Source: Pseudomonadota bacterium
GTDB lineage: Bacteria > Pseudomonadota > Alphaproteobacteria > Rhizobiales > Devosiaceae
Direction: 5' to 3'
DNA: 7,800 bases
NCBI GenBank assembly: GCA_023437755.1
Contig: JAEZFJ010000489.1
Location: forward strand, 1-7,800
Shown here: positions 1 through 6,120 of the stretch, piece by piece
Layout of the letters: each line of letters begins with the position of its first letter
Position numbering within the stretch: the first letter of the stretch is position 1
The notes under the pieces: generated by a model
The model's input: the letters and a program-made list of their open reading frames with translations, nothing else
What the model was told of the DNA's origin: nothing
Databases searched by the model: none
Translations under genes and position numbers: made by a program

Positions 1-419
1 ACAAGTCGTCCCATATCGGCCAGCTGCGCTGGGTGCTCGAGGAATTCCTCAAGGCCTTCTTCGAGGTGCCCAACGTCACCCTGCGCTTCCGCCCCAGCTT
101 CTTCCCCTTCACCGAGCCGTCGATGGAGGTCGACGTCCAGTGCGATCGCTCCGGTTCCGAGGTGAAGATCGGCGAGGGCTCCGACTGGCTTGAGATCCTC
201 GGCTGCGGCATGGTCCATCCCAACGTCATCCGCAATGCTGGGCTCGATCCCGACGTCTACCAGGGCTTCGCCTGGGGCATGGGCATCGACCGCCTCGCCA
301 TGCTGAAATACGGCATGCCGGACCTGCGCGCCTTTTTCGATGCCGACCAGCGCTGGATCGGGCACTACGGTTTCCGCCCGCTCGACCTGCCGACCCTGTT
401 CGGTGGTCTGTCGAGCTAG
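1..419 (+). CDS. pheS: Phenylalanine--tRNA ligase alpha subunit, 3' part
   Basis: This is the C-terminal 138 residues of PheS, open at the left edge of the window (reading frame begins at base 3). PheS carries the class II aminoacyl-tRNA synthetase catalytic core that activates phenylalanine with ATP and charges tRNA-Phe, as an alpha2-beta2 cytoplasmic enzyme with PheT. Visible signatures are the motif 2 region ([18 protein letters not shown]), the glycine-rich stretch [14 protein letters not shown], and motif 3 ([20 protein letters not shown]) with the ATP-binding arginine. The protein ends shortly after motif 3, as PheS normally does, so the 3' end is intact. The stop TAG (417-419) is followed after one base by the ATG of the exonuclease gene, and pheT lies beyond it, so the three are almost certainly one transcript. 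Identity is certain; only the missing 5' half is unknown. Confidence 0.97.
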   Translation, partial: KSSHIGQLRWVLEEFLKAFFEVPNVTLRFRPSFFPFTEPSMEVDVQCDRSGSEVKIGEGSDWLEILGCGMVHPNVIRNAGLDPDVYQGFAWGMGIDRLAMLKYGMPDLRAFFDADQRWIGHYGFRPLDLPTLFGGLSS

Positions 420-420
420 C

Positions 421-1062
421 ATGTCGAGCGCAGCCGACCAGCCGGCAGAACCGATCTTCATCGTGACCGACATCGAGGCGGACGGGCCCACCCCGCTCCA
501 CTCCTCGATGCTGAGCTTCGCCTCCGTTGCCGTCGAGGCCAATGGCAGGCGGCACGGTGAGTTCGAGGCGGTGCTGACCCCGCGTCCCGACCGCAAGCCG
601 GACGAGACCACAATGGCCTGGTGGCAGACGCAGCCAGAAGCCTGGGAAGCGGCGACCACCGGCGCCGAGGACCCGGCCATCGTCATCCCGCGCTTCGCCG
701 ACTGGGTGGAGTCGCTGCCCGGCCTCAAGGTGTTCGCGGCGGCGCCGATGATCTTCGACGGATTGTGGATGGACCACTATCTCGACGAGTTCGCCGGCAC
801 CCGCGTGCTCGGTGGCCCGTTCCGGACCCGCCAGATCTTCCGTGGCGGCGGCGTCTGCCTCTACACCATGGCCGGCACGCTGCGCGGCGCAGGGTATCTC
901 GACTGGGGCATGAGCAAGCTGCCAGCCGAGTTCTACGGCCACATCCCTCACACCCACCACGCCATCGACGACGCCCGCGGCTTCGCCAACGTGCTGGTGG
1001 AACTGTTCAAGCTCTCCCGTGCGCTGCCGCCGATCACCGGCAGCACGTCCGATTTCCGATAA
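421..1062 (+). CDS. DEDDh-family 3'-5' exonuclease between pheS and pheT
   Basis: A 213-residue cytoplasmic nuclease of the RNase T / DNA polymerase III epsilon superfamily, which removes nucleotides from 3' ends with two metal ions. The acidic motifs are visible: Exo I is TDIEADG (Asp17, Glu19), Exo II is probably Asp113 in MIFDGLW, and Exo III is HHAIDDA, giving His179-x4-Asp184 as in the DEDDh subgroup. The MAWWQTQPEAW segment (65-75) resembles the Rv2179c-like exoribonuclease family, some members of which prefer adenylate-rich RNA; that sub-assignment is tentative. No membrane segment or second domain is seen. The start at 421 fits the length and keeps the whole fold. Only one base separates it from the pheS stop and there is no clear Shine-Dalgarno, so translation is probably coupled to pheS. 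Ten bases separate its stop from pheT. Substrate unknown; DNA or RNA is possible. Confidence 0.88.
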   Translation: MSSAADQPAEPIFIVTDIEADGPTPLHSSMLSFASVAVEANGRRHGEFEAVLTPRPDRKPDETTMAWWQTQPEAWEAATTGAEDPAIVIPRFADWVESLPGLKVFAAAPMIFDGLWMDHYLDEFAGTRVLGGPFRTRQIFRGGGVCLYTMAGTLRGAGYLDWGMSKLPAEFYGHIPHTHHAIDDARGFANVLVELFKLSRALPPITGSTSDFR

Positions 1063-1072
1063 GAGACAAGCC

Positions 1073-3493
1073 ATGAAGTTCACCCTCGACTGGCTCCGCG
1101 AGCATCTCGACACCACTGCCTCGACCGAGGAGATCGGCACTGCGCTGACCGCCATTGGCCTTGAGGTCGAATCCATCGAGAACCAGGGCAAGGAGCTGGA
1201 AAGGTTCGTCGTCGCCCATGTGGTCTCGGCCGAGCGGCACCCGAACTCCGACCACCTCAACATCTGCAAGGTGGATGCCGGCACCGGCGAACTGATCGAC
1301 GTGGTCTGCGGCGCCCCCAACGCCCGCACCGGCATGAAGTCGGTGTTCGCCTTCCCTGGCACCTGGATCCCGGGCAAGGACTTCGAGCTCAAGGCCGGCG
1401 TCGTTATTCGCGGCGCGCCGTCCAACGGCATGCTCTGCTCCGCCGCCGAACTCGAACTCAGCCACGATCACGACGGCATTATCGACCTGCCGGCGGATGC
1501 GCCGGTGGGCCAGAAATATGTCGAATATGCCGGGATCGACGGCGTGGTGTTCGACATCGCCATCACCCCCAACCGCGGCGACGCCACCGGCGTCTACGGC
1601 ATCGCGCGTGACCTTGCCGCCTATGGCATCGGCACGCTCAAGCAGACCGACTGGACCCCGGTGCCGTCGCAAGGCCCGAGCCCCATCGCGCCGCTGCCGC
1701 AGCAGTTCGCCGAGGGCGAGGCCAAGGCGATCCGCAAGTTCGCCGGCCGCTACATCAAGGGCGTGCGCAATGGCCCGTCGCCGGAGTGGCTGCAACAGCG
1801 GCTCAAGGCCGTTGGCCTTCGCCCCATCAACACCATCGTGGATATCACCAACCTTGTTTCCCTGGGTTGGGGCCGGCCGCTACATGCCTACGACGCCGAC
1901 AAGATCGTCGGCCAGCCGGTGCTGCGCCCGGCGCGCAACGAGCCCTTCGACGCCCTCGACAACCGCATCTACACGCTCGACGAGACCATGACGGTGATCG
2001 CCGACGACCAAGGCCCGCTCTGCCTCGGCGGGGTCATGGGCGGCATCCGCTCCGGCGTCACCGAGGAGACGGTCAACGTCCTCATGGAATGCGCCAGCTG
2101 GGATCCGGACCTGATCGCCCGCACCGGCCGCAAGACCGGCATCGTCTCCGACGCCCGCTACCGGCTGGAGCGCTCGGTTGAGCCGGCACTCACCGAACCC
2201 GGCCTCGAGCTCGCCACCCGCCTCGTGATGGAGCTTTGCGGCGGCACGCCGCTGGAGCCGGCCATCTCGGGCGAGGATGTGTTCCCCCATACCGCGATCG
2301 ACTTCCCCCTGTCCGAGGTGAAGCGCCTTACCGGCCTCGACGTCGATGCCGGCCGCATCGTCGAGATCCTGTCGCGGCTCGGTTTCACCGCCGAGGGTGA
2401 CGGCGATACGCGCAAGGTCTTCGTACCATCCTGGCGGCCCGACGTGACTCAGAAGGCCGACCTGGTCGAGGAAGTCATGCGCATGGTCGGCGTCGACAAC
2501 GTGCCCGTGGAGCCGCTGCCACGGCTGAACCATGTTGCCCCGCGCATGCTGACCACCATCCAGAACCGCCGCCGCGTGGCCCGCCGGGCGCTCGCCGTGC
2601 GCGGCATGGACGAGGCGGTCACCTGGTCGTTCATCTCCCATGCCGAAGCCGTTCATTTCGGTGGCGGCAGCGAGGCGCTGCAACTCGCCAATCCGATTGC
2701 CTCCGACATGACCGACATGCGGCCCTCGCTGCTGCCGGGGCTTCTGGCCGCCGCCCGCCGCAACGGCAATCGAGGCCATGCCGATGTGGCACTGTTCGAG
2801 GTGGGGCAGGTGTTCCTGTCCGACACGCCCGAAGGCCAGCACACCTATGCCACCGGCATTCGTACCGGCAGTGCCCGTCTCGACGGCAGCGGTCGTCACT
2901 GGCAGAACCGCGCCGAGCCTGTCTCGGTGTTCGACGCCAAGGCCGACTTGGCCGCCGTGCTCGACGCTCTCGGCTATGACATCGACAAGATGCAGGTGCT
3001 GGCCGAGCCGGCGCCCTGGTCGCACCCGGGTCGGGGCGGCCGCGTTGCCCAAGGCCCGAAGACCATCGGCTGGTTCGGCGAACTGCATCCGGCTCGTGCT
3101 GCCGAACTCGACATCGATGGCCCGGTGGCCATGTTCGAGATCGACCTCGATGCACTGCCCGAGCCGCGCCGCAAGCCGACCCGCACCAAGCCGGCGCTGA
3201 ACCTCTCGAGCCTGATGCCGGTCAGCCGTGACTTCGCCTTCGTCGTCGACCAGGCGGTGCCCGCCGCGACTATCCTCCGGGCCGCGCGCGGCGCAGACAA
3301 GCAACTGATCACCGATGTGACGGTGTTCGACGTGTTCGCCGGCTCCCATGTCGGCGAAGGCAAGAAGTCCGTGGCCATTGCCGTGACGCTGCAGCCCACC
3401 GAGCGCACCCTGACCGACGAAGACATCGACAAGGTCTCGGCCGCCGTTGTCGCCGCGGTCACCAAGTCGACCGGCGGAGTACTCCGGACCTAG
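1073..3493 (+). CDS. pheT: Phenylalanine--tRNA ligase beta subunit
   Basis: Complete 806-residue PheT, close to the usual bacterial length. It binds tRNA-Phe and edits mischarged Tyr-tRNA-Phe while PheS does the aminoacylation. Domains in order are: N-terminal MKFTLDWL; OB-fold tRNA-binding domain, about 39-150 (HPNSDHLNICKVDAG, VVCGAPN, GMLCSAAELEL); B3/B4 editing domain, about 215-385, with PLHAYDADK and a Glu339 plus SDARYRLERSVEP segment that match the known editing pocket; B5 domain, about 405-475, ending PSWRPDVTQKADLVEEVMR; catalytic-like core, about 490-700; and C-terminal FDX-ACB anticodon-binding domain, about 713-806 (PVSRDFAFVVD ... GEGKKSVAIAVTLQP). ATG at 1073 gives the conserved N-terminus; an in-frame extension to 1019 would run into the upstream gene. 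It lies 10 bases after the exonuclease, with only a weak purine tract before it. No damage seen. Confidence 0.97.
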   Translation: MKFTLDWLREHLDTTASTEEIGTALTAIGLEVESIENQGKELERFVVAHVVSAERHPNSDHLNICKVDAGTGELIDVVCGAPNARTGMKSVFAFPGTWIPGKDFELKAGVVIRGAPSNGMLCSAAELELSHDHDGIIDLPADAPVGQKYVEYAGIDGVVFDIAITPNRGDATGVYGIARDLAAYGIGTLKQTDWTPVPSQGPSPIAPLPQQFAEGEAKAIRKFAGRYIKGVRNGPSPEWLQQRLKAVGLRPINTIVDITNLVSLGWGRPLHAYDADKIVGQPVLRPARNEPFDALDNRIYTLDETMTVIADDQGPLCLGGVMGGIRSGVTEETVNVLMECASWDPDLIARTGRKTGIVSDARYRLERSVEPALTEPGLELATRLVMELCGGTPLEPAISGEDVFPHTAIDFPLSEVKRLTGLDVDAGRIVEILSRLGFTAEGDGDTRKVFVPSWRPDVTQKADLVEEVMRMVGVDNVPVEPLPRLNHVAPRMLTTIQNRRRVARRALAVRGMDEAVTWSFISHAEAVHFGGGSEALQLANPIASDMTDMRPSLLPGLLAAARRNGNRGHADVALFEVGQVFLSDTPEGQHTYATGIRTGSARLDGSGRHWQNRAEPVSVFDAKADLAAVLDALGYDIDKMQVLAEPAPWSHPGRGGRVAQGPKTIGWFGELHPARAAELDIDGPVAMFEIDLDALPEPRRKPTRTKPALNLSSLMPVSRDFAFVVDQAVPAATILRAARGADKQLITDVTVFDVFAGSHVGEGKKSVAIAVTLQPTERTLTDEDIDKVSAAVVAAVTKSTGGVLRT

Positions 3494-3508
3494 GATTCGG
3501 TCGTGGAA

Positions 3509-3544
3509 TCTCGTATCCAGTTGCCCCTGCAGCTGGATACGGGA
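3509..3544 (+). promoter_or_regulatory. 16-bp stem hairpin just before the WYL regulator start
   Basis: An inverted repeat pairs 3509-3524 with 3529-3544 around a CCCT loop: 16 pairs, two of them G-U in RNA. The 9-bp core CGTATCCAG / CTGGATACG is perfect. It begins 16 bases after the pheT stop and ends two bases before the ATG at 3547. No T-tract follows on either strand, so it is not a classical terminator. It covers the place where a ribosome binding site would lie. As DNA it could be an operator for the regulator; as RNA it could mask translation start or end the pheT transcript. Which of these holds cannot be decided here. Confidence 0.6.
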
Positions 3545-3546
3545 CC

Positions 3547-4266
3547 ATGGACAAGACCGAACGGCTCTTTGCAGTCATGGATGCGCTCAGGCGCCACCGG
3601 CGGCCGGTGACGGCGGCGAGCCTTGCGGAGGAGCAGGGCGTATCGGTGCGCACACTCTATCGCGACATCCAGACCCTGATCGGGCTTGGCGCCCCAATCG
3701 ATGGCGAGGCGGGCGTCGGCTATATGCTCAAGCCCGGATTCTTCCTGCCGCCGCTGATGTTCAGTGCCGAGGAGCTGGAAGCCCTGGTGCTCGGACTGCG
3801 CTGGGTCGACGCACAGCCCGACGATGGGCTCGGGCTTGCAGCCCGCAATGCTCTGGGCAAGATCGCCACTGCCTCGCCCGATGACCTCCGCGACCGCATC
3901 AGCGACACGGCCCTGTGGCCCGTCGCCATGTATCGCGGCGGCCGCAAGCCGGTGCCGGTGCTGGGCCAGATCCGCATCGCCATGCGCCAGGAGCGGGCTG
4001 TGGAAATCGACTACGAGGACGAGCAGGGGCGCGCGACGACCCGGACGATCTGGCCGGTGGGCTTGGCCTTCTACGAAGGCAAGCAGACCATCGCCGCCTG
4101 GTGCCTGCTGCGCCAGGCCTTCCGCAACTTCCGCACCGACCGCATTGCCTGTCTGCGGCTTACCGACCAGCGCTACGGCAAGCGCCGGGCAGCGCTGGAG
4201 CGCGAATGGCGCGAAGGTTGGGCCGAGGAGGAGCGTCGTCACCAGGAGCAACGGGCCGCCGGCTAG
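3547..4266 (+). CDS. YafY-type HTH/WYL-domain transcriptional regulator
   Basis: A 239-residue predicted DNA-binding regulator. Residues 1-60 form an HTH_11 (DeoR-like) winged helix: TERLFAVMDALRRHRRPVTA followed by the recognition region SVRTLYRDIQTL, then the GAPIDGEAGVGYML wing. Residues about 135-215 form a WYL domain (IAMRQERAVEIDYED, AAWCLLRQAFRNFRTDRI), a ligand-binding module in the family; the literal W-Y-L triplet is not conserved. The FFLPPLMFSAEELEAL linker is typical. ATG at 3547 gives the standard family N-terminus, although no convincing Shine-Dalgarno precedes it and a hairpin sits directly upstream. The C-terminus is highly charged (REWREGWAEEERRHQEQ). The stop TAG shares the CTAG at 4263-4266 with the stop of the convergent ScfR gene. 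Target and ligand are unknown; autoregulation is plausible. No defence or phage genes adjoin it. Confidence 0.9.
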   Translation: MDKTERLFAVMDALRRHRRPVTAASLAEEQGVSVRTLYRDIQTLIGLGAPIDGEAGVGYMLKPGFFLPPLMFSAEELEALVLGLRWVDAQPDDGLGLAARNALGKIATASPDDLRDRISDTALWPVAMYRGGRKPVPVLGQIRIAMRQERAVEIDYEDEQGRATTRTIWPVGLAFYEGKQTIAAWCLLRQAFRNFRTDRIACLRLTDQRYGKRRAALEREWREGWAEEERRHQEQRAAG

Positions 4267-5669
4267 CGCATGCGACCGTAAAGGCTCACTGGCCGCACCC
4301 GCTCGTCGAAGCGAAAACGGTGGTCCGCCGGTGGATGCGCCCGGTGCCCGCATTCGAGCCGCGGGCAGTTCCGGCATCCCGTCCCTACCGGCACTACCTG
4401 CAGGTCGCTGGTGAGGTCGATGCCGTCCGAATAGACCAGTTCGCGTGCATGCTCGATGGCGCAGCCGAGCCCGATCGACAGGTAGCGCCGTGGCGCATTG
4501 TGCCGGTAGTCACCCTTGGTGATGGTTCGGGCAATGCAGAAGTAGCGACGACCATCCGGCATCTCGCTGATCTGCGTGTTGATCCGGTCCGGTGCGAGGA
4601 AAGCCGAGTAGATGTTCCAGCGCGGGCAAGCGCCGGAATGACGTGGGATGTGGATGCCCGACAGCGAAAAGCGCTTCGAGATATTGCCGGCAATGTCGGT
4701 GCGCACCAGATGCAGCGGCACCCCCGGCGCCCCCTGGCGCTGCAGCGTCGTCATGCGGTGGCACACCTGCTCGAAGCTGGCGCCGAACCGGCGGCCGAGC
4801 CGTTCGATGTCGTAGCGATGGTCGCGGCACGCCTGCAGGAACGGCGCGTAGGGCATCACCACCGCCCCGGCGAAATAGGAGGACAGCACGTTGCGGGCCA
4901 GTGCCGGTGCATCGCCTTCGGGCAGGCTGGCGGCGGCGATGATGGCGTCGATATCGCCGGCGGCGGCTAGGTGGCCGAGGTGCTGGGCCAGCAGGAAGGT
5001 GGCGGACTCCGCCGGCAGCAGGTCCGACACCAGCAATTGCCGGCCGCTCGCATCGAGCTGCCGGGCGATGCCGTGGGGCAGGGACGCGAGGCGGACCTCG
5101 AGTCCGAAGACATTGAAGAGATAAGTCCTGAGCCCGGTCTCGAAGCTGTCCCCGCTGGTGTCGATGTCGGCCCGGACACGCTCGGCGGCCTCCTCGAGCT
5201 CGGGGAAGTGGTTGCCGTTGAACTGCAGGAAGTCCGAGATCGCCTCGGTCGCGAGGTGAAAGGGCTCTGCGCCGCCGGGTGTGGCTTGAACGGTGGCGCC
5301 GGTGGCCAGGTGACGGTAGCGGTCATAAAGCCGCAGCACCGCCTGCGCCGCTGCCGGGTTGGCGGTGGCCAGATCGCGGATCTCCAGATTGGTGATGTCG
5401 CTGTCGGCAAACAGGTCGTCGCCGAAGGCTTCCATCAGGTCGCCCACCAGCCGCCCTTCATCGCCCTGCACCAGTTCGCCCGGCTCCACCCCGAGTTGAC
5501 CGGCAATGGCGAACAGCAGAGGTACCGTCACCTTGCGGCGGTTGTGCTCGATCAGGTTGAGATAGCTGGGCGAGATGCCGAGCGCCTGCGCCAGCTCCGC
5601 CTGGGGCAACCGTCGCTGTCGCCGCAGCCGCTTGATGCGTCCGCCGATCTGCGTGTCCGCGGTATCCAC
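4263..5669 (-). CDS. ScfR-family (RamB/PrpR/PccR-like) transcriptional regulator
   Basis: A 468-residue regulator. Residues 10-65 are an XRE/HTH_3 domain ([36 protein letters not shown]). The middle (about 130-275) is the ImmA/IrrE-like region, where the HExxH metal motif is degenerate (Gln229-His-Leu-Gly-His233), followed by the family hallmark [18 protein letters not shown]. The C-terminal domain has [12 protein letters not shown] (Cys348) and the cysteine cluster [17 protein letters not shown] (Cys432, Cys435, Cys440). Known relatives control acetate, propionate and glyoxylate-shunt genes, and a mycobacterial PrpR has been reported to bind an Fe-S cluster. The gene is transcribed away from aceA across a shared regulatory region, so control of aceA is the simplest inference. 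The start is GTG (5669), fixed by AAAGGGAGG seven bases upstream. It converges with the WYL gene and overlaps it by four bases. Confidence 0.93.
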   Translation of the reverse strand: MDTADTQIGGRIKRLRRQRRLPQAELAQALGISPSYLNLIEHNRRKVTVPLLFAIAGQLGVEPGELVQGDEGRLVGDLMEAFGDDLFADSDITNLEIRDLATANPAAAQAVLRLYDRYRHLATGATVQATPGGAEPFHLATEAISDFLQFNGNHFPELEEAAERVRADIDTSGDSFETGLRTYLFNVFGLEVRLASLPHGIARQLDASGRQLLVSDLLPAESATFLLAQHLGHLAAAGDIDAIIAAASLPEGDAPALARNVLSSYFAGAVVMPYAPFLQACRDHRYDIERLGRRFGASFEQVCHRMTTLQRQGAPGVPLHLVRTDIAGNISKRFSLSGIHIPRHSGACPRWNIYSAFLAPDRINTQISEMPDGRRYFCIARTITKGDYRHNAPRRYLSIGLGCAIEHARELVYSDGIDLTSDLQVVPVGTGCRNCPRLECGHRAHPPADHRFRFDERVRPVSLYGRMR

Positions 5670-5676
5670 CGCTGCG

Positions 5677-5685
5677 CCTCCCTTT
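5677..5685 (-). promoter_or_regulatory. Shine-Dalgarno of the ScfR gene (decides a GTG start)
   Basis: Reading the minus strand, AAAGGGAGG lies seven bases before GTG at 5669. No ATG in this frame lies nearby, and the spacing is ideal, so GTG is the start. The 5' edge of this site overlaps one of the TTTACA repeats (5683-5688), so a protein bound there could also block expression of the regulator itself. Confidence 0.8.
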
Positions 5686-5755
5686 ACAGGATTTACATGC
5701 CTGTTGCCGCTGATTGACGGCGGGTTTACAGCTTTACTGCTGCTTTTGCAGGTAT

Positions 5756-5784
5756 TTGTTGCCTTCGCGACGTTGTTGTCAAAT
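5756..5784 (+). promoter_or_regulatory. Weak candidate promoter for the small gene and aceA
   Basis: TTGTTG (5756-5761) and TCAAAT (5779-5784) are separated by 17 bases and match the -35/-10 consensus at three and four of six positions. Transcription would start near 5791, about 25 bases before the small gene. The match is poor, as expected for a promoter needing an activator, and other choices are possible. Confidence 0.25.
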
Positions 5785-5815
5785 CTTTACAGCACGCACC
5801 CGGAGGAGACATGCG

Positions 5816-6046
5816 ATGACAACCGCCAGCAGCGCCACTCGCGAGGAATACGTCACCATCATCGCCACGACGGCCGGCGCCGCCATGGCGCAGTTCAAGG
5901 TCCGTGGCCTCGATGCCGAGGGCTACGCCATCGCCGGGCCGATCGGCCGGCACCGCTTTGCACTGGTGGCCGAGGGGGGCACGGAGGATCTGTTCTCCGG
6001 CACCGACCTGGTCGCCGCCACCTTCAGCCGCCGCGTCAGCGGCTAA
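5816..6046 (+). CDS. Small protein of unknown function upstream of aceA
   Basis: A 76-residue protein not recognised as any family. It starts ATGACAACC, nine bases after GGAGG (5802-5806), and ends with TAA at 6046. It has no Cys or Trp, no signal peptide and no clear membrane segment. The N-terminal third ([19 protein letters not shown]) looks helical; the rest ([28 protein letters not shown]) looks like short beta strands joined by Gly-rich turns. Good Shine-Dalgarno, G/C-biased third positions and position between scfR and aceA all support real coding. It lies 74 bases before aceA on the same strand and is probably co-transcribed. A small ORF beside aceA in Sinorhizobium meliloti (SMc00767) has been reported to influence aceA expression; whether this is related cannot be judged from sequence alone. 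Function unknown. Confidence 0.72.
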   Translation: MTTASSATREEYVTIIATTAGAAMAQFKVRGLDAEGYAIAGPIGRHRFALVAEGGTEDLFSGTDLVAATFSRRVSG

Positions 6047-6070
6047 CCCCACCCGAAACCACACACCCAT

Positions 6071-6097
6071 TTGCCGGCCGCTCCGCGGCACCGGCGA
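6071..6097 (+). promoter_or_regulatory. GC-rich hairpin between the small gene and aceA
   Basis: GCCGG (6073-6077) pairs with CCGGC (6091-6095), and CCGC (6078-6081) pairs with GCGG (6085-6088) around a TCC loop; two bases (6089-6090) bulge out. Outer T-G and T-A pairs can extend the stem. No T-tract follows, so it may be an mRNA stability element, a partial terminator or chance in GC-rich DNA. It ends 11 bases before the aceA Shine-Dalgarno and leaves that site free. Confidence 0.4.
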
Positions 6098-6107
6098 AGC
6101 CATGCCC

Positions 6108-6115
6108 AAAGGAGG
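6108..6115 (+). promoter_or_regulatory. Near-perfect Shine-Dalgarno of aceA
   Basis: AAAGGAGG ends five bases before ATG 6121. It is the strongest ribosome binding site in the window, fits a highly expressed enzyme, and fixes the aceA start although the frame stays open upstream to 5575. Confidence 0.85.
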
Positions 6116-6120
6116 ACAGC

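Larger units (their letters stand above)
5670..5815. promoter_or_regulatory. Divergent control region with TTTAC direct repeats
   Basis: This intergenic stretch is visibly richer in T/A than its surroundings. On the + strand it holds TTTACA at 5683, 5692, 5725 and 5786 and TTTACT at 5733, all in one direction. Two pairs are closely spaced (9 and 8 bases apart). A further TTTTGCAGG (5744-5752) is near the TTTGCAAA-type half sites known for ScfR-family regulators. It therefore probably contains the operator(s) of the ScfR protein and the divergent promoters. TTGACG (5714-5719) resembles a -35 box but has no good -10 at the right distance. Operator assignment is inference. Confidence 0.55.

Noticed and set aside
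1019..1072. Earlier in-frame ATG for pheT
   Set aside because: It lies inside the exonuclease gene and adds 18 residues before the conserved PheT N-terminus MKFTLDWL.
226..1431. Long open frame (401 codons) on the minus strand opposite pheS, the exonuclease and pheT
   Set aside because: It overlaps three certain genes, resembles no protein family, and is explained by G/C-biased third codon positions that suppress stops on the opposite strand.
1880..3349. 489-codon open frame on the minus strand inside pheT
   Set aside because: Low-complexity His/Gly/Ala/Arg-rich translation with no recognisable domain; it lies wholly inside pheT and is a composition artefact.
3547..4266. WYL-domain protein as a regulator of a defence island
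   Set aside because: WYL regulators can control phage defence or CRISPR systems, but here the neighbours are pheT and a metabolic regulator, with no nuclease array, methylase, toxin or phage gene in the window.
3915..4970. 351-codon + strand frame across the end of the WYL gene and opposite the ScfR gene
   Set aside because: It overlaps two well-supported regulators and its translation has no family features; a shadow frame.
5714..5742. TTGACG as the -35 box of the main aceA promoter
   Set aside because: At 17 bases the sequence is CTGCTG-like and at 15 bases only TACTGC fits; neither is a credible -10 box.
5575..6120. Possible N-terminal extension of isocitrate lyase, since its frame is open from 5575
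   Set aside because: The extension has no isocitrate lyase similarity, runs through the control region and the small gene in another frame, and the ATG at 6121 has a near-perfect Shine-Dalgarno and normal protein length.
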